In this document: piece after piece, positions 58,244-64,000 of the stretch
Numbering within the stretch: the first letter of the stretch is position 1
How the letters are laid out: every line of letters starts with the position of its first letter
Source: Bathymodiolus brooksi
Lineage: Eukaryota; Mollusca; Bivalvia; Mytilida; Modiolidae
Direction: 5' to 3'
Length of the DNA stretch: 64,000 nucleotides
NCBI GenBank assembly: GCA_963680875.1
Contig: OY804590.1
Span: 25,234,640-25,298,639 of the forward strand
Notes under the pieces: generated by a model
Seen by the model: the letters and a program-made list of their open reading frames with translations, nothing else
What the model was told of the DNA's origin: nothing
Databases searched by the model: none
Made by a program: the position numbers and the translations under genes

Positions 58244-61200
58244 ATCATGGCAGTCAGTTTTTTTAGTGGAGGAAACTGGAGTACCCGGCGAAAACCACCG
58301 TCCTGTCGAAAACCGTTCATTACCAAATATGGCCTTCCTGAAAACTCAAACTTACCATTTGCTGATGTAATATCACAGCTGTATTCAGCAGAATATTAAA
58401 ACTGGTCTAACAATGATTAACATGGGTAGAATGTTTAACATATGTAGATTATGCTACTGTACTTTGGCACAGATTTTCAAAAACACATGACCAACTTATA
58501 CAAGTAATACATCGTTTTCACCAGTATAATCTGAAACTAAAACAGAAACAGTCATCTTTTCCAAATAAACGTTAGAGAACACCGAAGGGACAATCAAAAA
58601 ATGACAATCCAGAGAAACTGGCAACAATGACAAAAATGAGGCAGAATTTCTTGGGACAATAGTCGTTGTTATGTCTATCTCAATAAATCCAGATAATACC
58701 GAAACGATATCCAAGTGGTTTGTACCTAAAACAAAAAAGAATAAATATCAGATATACTGGACAATTTCGATATTTTCTTAATAAAATCCATTAAACAATA
58801 TTAATGTAATAATTGTGACGTTTTCACATCATAATTCACATCAACCCACAACCAACATCAGCACTGGATCCACCATCTTGGTGTGGTTAATGCAGAATGT
58901 GAAAAACCAAGTAATAAAGTTATGTTTTATAGCAAAAAGCGTGTAAAAAAATACAAATATCAAGGTTTTTTTGTTACTATACAAGATAGTATTGATGAAC
59001 TACGAATACATTTTTTAATATCAATCATTTATTTTCTAGGTATGACAACTTGGAACTATTCAACCAGAAAAACGTCCTGTTACCTGAAATATGATTGGAT
59101 TATTCGCAGTTTATGGGGCTGTATATAAACGAAGAAAAAAACATTTGATATGATACCATCTAGCTGAGATATCTACGCGAAGGTGTAAGTATAATTTCTT
59201 AGAAAATCGACAAAAATTATTTCCATGTCTCCAACTCTTAATAGACTTATTAATGTACATGTACATTATACATGACTCTATTTTAGTTTCTTGTTCTCCA
59301 TAAAGGAAGAATTACAAAAACATCTAGTGACAACCAGTTATACAATGGCCATCAATTCAGGTCTTTTTATTGGTAGATGATTATGTGAATTTTATCCCTA
59401 TCTTTATATTAAATTTGTATATGTATCTTCAGTACAGATAAAACCATGTCTTTTAGATCTTATTTTAAATTCTCGACTTTCATAGAATGGTAAGAAAACT
59501 TACACCATTGTGTCTAAGAAATAATTCACGGAATCCATTGTTTGCTGGATATTTTAAAATGGGCAACATTATTTTCGTAAATTTGTTTTGTCCTCAACTA
59601 CAGTAATGCTAATATATTTCCACGTTACCAACGTCACCGGACGACCACAAGTTACAATTTGGTAAAAGTCGATTGATGGTTATTTTTTGTATTTTATTTT
59701 GTGTGGAAAAAATAAATGTTCAAAGAAACGTAACAAACGTTTGAATGTTTGCATGCATCACTGTCCTCAATAGTAAGTACATGAAACCATTCTGACATGA
59801 TGGCCACAAAATTTACACTCGGAACTCCCCTACACTGGGGGTGCAATCAAATGTTAACGAGGACGACACAAGTCAGTGGAAATTGTGGATAGGGATATAT
59901 CTCAAGTGTATTCATGAGCAAGGTGAGTATTTTTTGCATAATAGCAAGAATAAAAAGAATAAATGTATCAACTTACTTTTATACCAGTGAAGTAAGAACT
60001 GAAAACCCTTCCGGGGTAGTTGAGTTCACACCCATCTCTTGTGTGGAATTAGTGTTTCTCAACCCTTAGTTTTCTGTGCAGTATTTTGTATATATCATTG
60101 TTTGTCTTTTGGCCGCTGTTTTGTCTGTACTTTGACTTGCTTTTGCATTTCACGGCATCGATGAGAACCTTAAAACTCAGTGGAGGGTGGGGGTAGGGTG
60201 GATTTGTAATAAGACCTACAGTAATGGTCGACAATAACACCCGATTTTGAGGAGCTATAACTATCAATTTCATCGTATAACAACATAAAAAGTATATCGA
60301 AGAAATGTAAAAGATTGAAAAGGAATGACTTAATTAGGCCGATATCGATTTGCGCCAAAAATGCATTCATTTTCTTGAATGGAATTTCAGACATCTTTAT
60401 GTATAGGAGAATGTCCGAGTAACTCTCCATTCCTTAAAAAATAATGGAGCAGAGGCCCCGAAGGTGCCGAGGCCCATTGTTTTTAAGGAATGGAGAGATA
60501 GGAGGACATTCTCCAACTTAAAATCCACCCATTGTACTTTATTAATTTTATTAATTATTAATTTTGTAACAAAAAAAAGTCTGTGTATAGTATCTAAAGT
60601 AAAAAGAGAACAATAACTCTACATTCTTAGAGAGTTTTGACAATAGATTTACATAACAGGTGGATTTTAATTGTTGAAAACTTTCTTATTACTGAATAAT
60701 TTATTCGCATGTGAGTAAGTTTGAAAAGTTAAATTTTATACCGAAAGGTTAATTGTAATACATGTATATACGTAAATCATCTAGAGGTAATTTACAGGTA
60801 AATATGGCGCAGTTGAATTTCATTAATTGGCGAAATTAAAACCATTGAAAATATAGACAGTGGCGCAATTGAATCATTTTGAATATGCTAATTGGCGCAA
60901 ATTGATTCCGGCCCTTAATTACTAAAAGTAATAATTTGCTTATTAGAATAACGACAATTTGAAATATCTTTTAAACTGCAGATTTTAAAGTAGAAATGTA
61001 AACGAGAGTTGTGTAGAGAATCAAGGGTGCTAATTTAATTTGGAAGTTTGCAGACCAGAAAGTGAACGTATTTGGCCCTGCTCATATAGAAAAATCGCAT
61101 TTTAAAGGAGTTTTTGGGTGTATATTTTGACAGTTTTATGAAATACTGAGGGAATAAGTTTATTAAAGAGAACAAACAGCCTGTGGCCGTGTTTTTAAAT

Positions 61201-61314
61201 CCCTGAGGACAATAGACACTCGACGGTCACCCGAAAGATTTCATTGTTCTTCGTAGAGCCCGTCACCATCTCCTACAAGCACTATTGAGTTCATTGATTT
61301 TTACATGTAGAATA
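58244..61314. repeat. Direct duplicate of right-arm sequence 53936-57145
   Basis: Begins inside the SINE tail ('atcatggcagtcag') and skips the equivalent of about 53995-54140. It then follows the arm to 'gatttttacatgtagaat', where a Penelope-like insertion interrupts it. Together with the LTR-like repeat, about 4.3 kb was duplicated head-to-tail. Confidence 0.8.
60406..60514. repeat. Fold-back hairpin element, third copy
   Basis: Same ends and loop as 56235-56341. Confidence 0.65.
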
Positions 61315-61316
61315 AA

Positions 61317-61334
61317 GGTAATAACAAAATTACC
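61317..61334 (-). other. Terminal hairpin of the Penelope-like element, second copy
   Basis: 'ggtaat', six bases, 'attacc', matching 18937-18954 in reverse. Confidence 0.4.
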
Positions 61335-61672
61335 GAACTCCGAACAATCTTACATAGGGAAAGTAGAAACTCATAATTATATACACAGACAAAATCAGTC
61401 AACAACCGGAAAACTGTGAAAACGTAATGACCCTGACTTGGTACAGGCATTTCTAAAGAATTGTTGGGTTGAATCAGATTTTAAGGCGCCAAACCTCCCG
61501 CTTTCATTACGGTTCAAAGGTTCCGGCTGTCACTGTAACAGGATTTAAATACAGGAACAAAATAGGTAAAATAGTTGTCAAAGCAGTACCATATTCGGTG
61601 ACGTAAATGTCAAAAATATTTTTACGTCACACATTGACAAAAAAATTCTTGACATTTTTGACTTCTTTATCT

Positions 61673-62772
61673 TTATACATTTTCACTATATGAAAATGCA
61701 TCGCTTATAATTTTTTCTGCAGAGACGGAATATATTTCGACAAGATATTGGTATCGGAATATAAACTTTTTAAGAAATCGAATAAGGCGAATCTTTTTAT
61801 AGCCCTGGTCCAGTAGCCTGTTTCTCAGATGAAGATGACGTTTCAGGAAATCAGAATAATTGCTACTGGCCCTTGCATAGCGAATCAATTGCGAGATGTA
61901 AACACCATATGCAGGAGAAGCTGGTATATTGCTGCACATGTTTGGAAAATTTATGATTTTAAAATTGAAGTCGTCCCGCTTATCATAAATTTTAGTACTG
62001 AGTTGACCACTGTCGTCAAATTCGAGGTATAAGTCCAAAAATGATGCGGACGAAACTGTATCGGTGGTCTCTTTAACTTCCAGCTCTGGAGGATATATCA
62101 ATGGAAGAAATTCTGCAAATCTAGAATTATTGATAGATAAAACGTCATCAATATACCTGTATGTGAAATTAAAGGCTCTAGCCTCATGAATCTTCTTATC
62201 TTTTACAAGCTTTTGAAGAAACTCCGACTCATATGAGTATAAAAATAAATCGGTTAGAAGAGGGGCACAATTCGTACCCATTGGTATGCCGACGACCTGC
62301 TGAAGCAGTGTCCCTCCAAAGGAGACAAATATGTTATCGATGAGGAACTCCAGCATACTGATCACTTGTTCCTCGGAGTAGCATGTTTTACCTTTATGAA
62401 TTTTGTTTGAAAAATATGTGGAATTGTAGCCTAACACAACAAATTTTGAGCCATAGTTTCTATGACTAAAAGCTTTATGAATTGTTTCTTTTAAGCGGGT
62501 TTTAATTTGTCATGCGGTAGGGTGGTATATAGAGTTGAAAAATCAAACGTTTTGATGGAGGATACCTGAGAGAAAGATCTTGATTTCAGGTTATCCAAAA
62601 GATCTATAGAGTTTTTCAAAATCCACATGTGATTTATGCCACTACGCGAGTAAACAGTTTCACAATATTTCTGTTGTTCCTCTTTTACTGCAGACAGAAT
62701 CTTTGTCAGGTGAATATACAATTCTTTCGTCGAACAAGTTGAAGATCCCGCTATGTACCTTTCTTTGTATGG
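61673..62772 (-). pseudogene. Penelope-like reverse transcriptase, one frameshift
   Basis: RT for target-primed copying. From the 5' end (62772): 'ERYIAGSSTCSTKELYIHLT', 'GINHMWILKNS', 'KTFDFSTLYTTLPHDKLK' (motif A Asp), a frame change near 62500, 'KFVVLGYNSTYF', 'VVGIPMGTNCAPLL' and 'FTYRYIDDVLSINN' (catalytic YIDD). In the last uninterrupted ORF of 254 codons, GIPMG is at residues 50-54 and YIDD at 95-98. 'KIYDKRDDFNFKI', 'SPAYGVYISQLIRYA' and the thumb follow, with stop at 61673-61675. No GIY-YIG domain follows. This is the most complete PLE coding region in the window. Confidence 0.82.
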
Positions 62773-62868
62773 TATTTGCTTGGACAGGGATATTTTACAT
62801 TATTTTTATTTGTTCACTAAATATATAGCACTTCTGTCTTTATTAGTGGACAAATAAAGTCTTCATGG
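62773..62868. other. Arm sequence resuming after the Penelope-like insertion
   Basis: Matches 57165-57257 directly and 7640-7690 in reverse. Confidence 0.6.
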
Positions 62869-63943
62869 TGTAACGAATAGGGTGTAAGGCATAGGAGATA
62901 ATGTTGTTTGTATGTATGCATATATGACACTTTTATTTATTCTTGCTACTCTGGCACATTTTCACTTTGTTCTTGTTGTTGATACCGTGCCGTATTCCGG
63001 TGCCTTGAGTAACTGTCGCGACTGTGATGTGATTGAATGAACAGTATTCTCGTTTCAGATATTGTGATTGCGAATATTTATTGTATGTAAATTGTTGTTA
63101 TTTTATATGGGAAATATATAGTTAGGACAGAGTTCGTTCTCATTGTTTGACCAAAAGGGGGGCCTACGATAACTTCCCAATGTTTTGTTCTCCTTGACCT
63201 GATAAACCTTGTGTCATATTCTCTTACCTTTTTCATTGATTCATGCTAGGTCTATATATTGTAATTGGGCTTGAATTTCTATAAGGGTAAGCTTTATTAA
63301 GCCCGTTTTTCCCTTTCATCTTGACATGACAAACTATGTTTATTCTTTCCGCCATGTGTATCCTGTGTGTAATTTAGTGCGCATGTGTGCTACCTCACAC
63401 ATTATGTGGACCGGTTTGCGGCCCTGTTAACGGATATAATTACCGTGGGAACTTCCGTAAGAACGGACCAATCAACGACGACGATTCACGCCACAGTCAA
63501 AAGTGTGGAGTCTGCGTAGATATAAAAGTGCATCGTCTGCACACCACAGGAGGGACCCCCAACAATCATAGACGGCAGCAAATATATCAGACAGCAACTA
63601 CTATTGACACCATAGACTCAGAACGATCAGTTTAAATCAAAAGAGACGTTAAATCCGTAGCCAGGATATATGTACATTACCAGTACGTTTTCATTTTATT
63701 TACACGTATTTCGACTTGACCTAGATGTTTTACTACGATTTTACTACGACTTTATGACGACCGATAATTCCATAGGTGGGACCTCATATTTATTATTATC
63801 GCTCACGGTGAAGTTATATTATTGTTGTACTTGAATATATTATTACACTTGAACATAATAAATTGCTTTGTTTAAGAACCTATATAATTGTTGTCATAAT
63901 AAACTTTTACCCTTTGGATAAAACCAGTGCATTAGGTTCAACA
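62869..63943 (+). repeat. Candidate solo LTR, copy 2 (1075 bases)
   Basis: Starts TG ('tgtaacgaat') and ends CA ('taggttcaaca'). It has a TATA-like 'tataaaa' at 63521-63527 and AATAAA signals near 63857 and 63898, as expected for an LTR with promoter and polyadenylation signal. The left arm at 7590-7640 lacks it and reads through as an empty site. No internal retrotransposon sequence and no clear target duplication were found, so the LTR assignment is provisional. Confidence 0.55.
63521..63527 (+). promoter_or_regulatory. TATA-like box in candidate LTR
   Basis: 'tataaaa' is followed by a moderately G/C-rich stretch. The equivalent in copy 1 (about 57903-57911) is mutated to 'tatatgtaaaa'. 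Confidence 0.35.
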
Positions 63944-64000
63944 ATATATCATATAATATGAAGAATATATCATTGTCGTTTTGTTCGATTCTGTATGACA
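63944..64000. repeat. Outer end of the right inverted arm
   Basis: Reverse complement of 7566-7622 with few differences; the arm therefore continues at least to the window edge. Confidence 0.75.

Larger units (their letters stand above)
61315..62772 (-). mobile_element. Penelope-like element, 5' truncated, minus orientation
   Basis: Interrupts the duplicated arm: 'gatttttacatgtagaat' on one side, 'ttgcttggacagggatat' on the other, contiguous in the copy at 57140-57175. The 3' end carries the same hairpin (61317-61334) as 18937-18954. The 5' end is truncated within the RT N-terminal region. Confidence 0.75.

Noticed and set aside
63387..63635. 82-codon ORF inside the LTR-like repeat
   Set aside because: The equivalent frame in copy 1 at about 57772-57957 is disrupted, and no domain is visible.
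7566..64000. A single giant DNA transposon with long terminal inverted repeats
   Set aside because: No transposase or replication gene belonging to such an element is seen in the core; arms are filled with ordinary TE relics, which fits a segmental inverted duplication better.

Overview
This window looks like repeat-dominated nuclear DNA of an animal, most likely a bivalve mollusc. It is AT-rich, I find no host gene, and nearly all coding potential belongs to broken transposable elements. The bivalve call rests on recognition rather than a search: tRNA-headed SINEs ending in a 'gcgttaaacacc'-type tail, a Penelope-like RT with the 3' UTR style I associate with mussels and relatives, a CR1-like LINE coding a PHD finger plus endonuclease and RT, and a Ngaro-like tyrosine-recombinase retrotransposon.

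Layout. (1) 1-5823: the 3' part of a Ngaro-like element (Gag, RT-RNase H, tyrosine recombinase, SGNH hydrolase), ending in two 445-base direct repeats separated by 672 bases. It abuts, and has probably interrupted, a DDE_3 (IS630/Tc1-mariner) transposase relic at 5824-6832. (2) 7566-16000: left arm of a large imperfect inverted duplication. Its mirror occupies 48885-57257, and the outermost 60 bases reappear at the right window edge. Both arms carry the same SINEs, Ty3/gypsy RT relic and fold-back hairpin at mirrored places. (3) 16001-18960: sequence with no recognised feature, a LINE tail fragment and a 5'-truncated Penelope-like element. (4) 18961-48511: five full tandem units of about 5.78 kb plus a sixth partial one. 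Each full unit holds a 308-base insertion with 12-base target duplications, a 3.75 kb CR1-like LINE, a 28-base minisatellite of eight repeats, a reverse-oriented tRNA-derived SINE and an AT-rich stretch with degenerate repeats. (5) 48512-64000: the right arm, a roughly 1.07 kb LTR-like repeat present twice, a direct duplication of about 4.3 kb of the arm, and a second Penelope-like insertion.

Reading the history. The mirrored SINEs and gypsy relic predate the inverted duplication. The LTR-like repeat and right-hand Penelope-like copy are absent from the left arm, so they came later or were lost there. The LINE in all five units has the same dead RT (motif A Asp replaced by Val) and a shared stop codon, so the units multiplied as DNA and not by retrotransposition. 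The sixth unit lacks the LINE at exactly the insertion point, giving an internal empty site.

Nothing here appears to be an intact, working gene. The notable structures are the composite LINE-bearing tandem array with its empty-site unit, the inverted duplication enclosing it, and the 2A-like/PHD/endonuclease ORF. Near-identical units and mirrored arms are also what assembly errors produce, so long-read confirmation matters.
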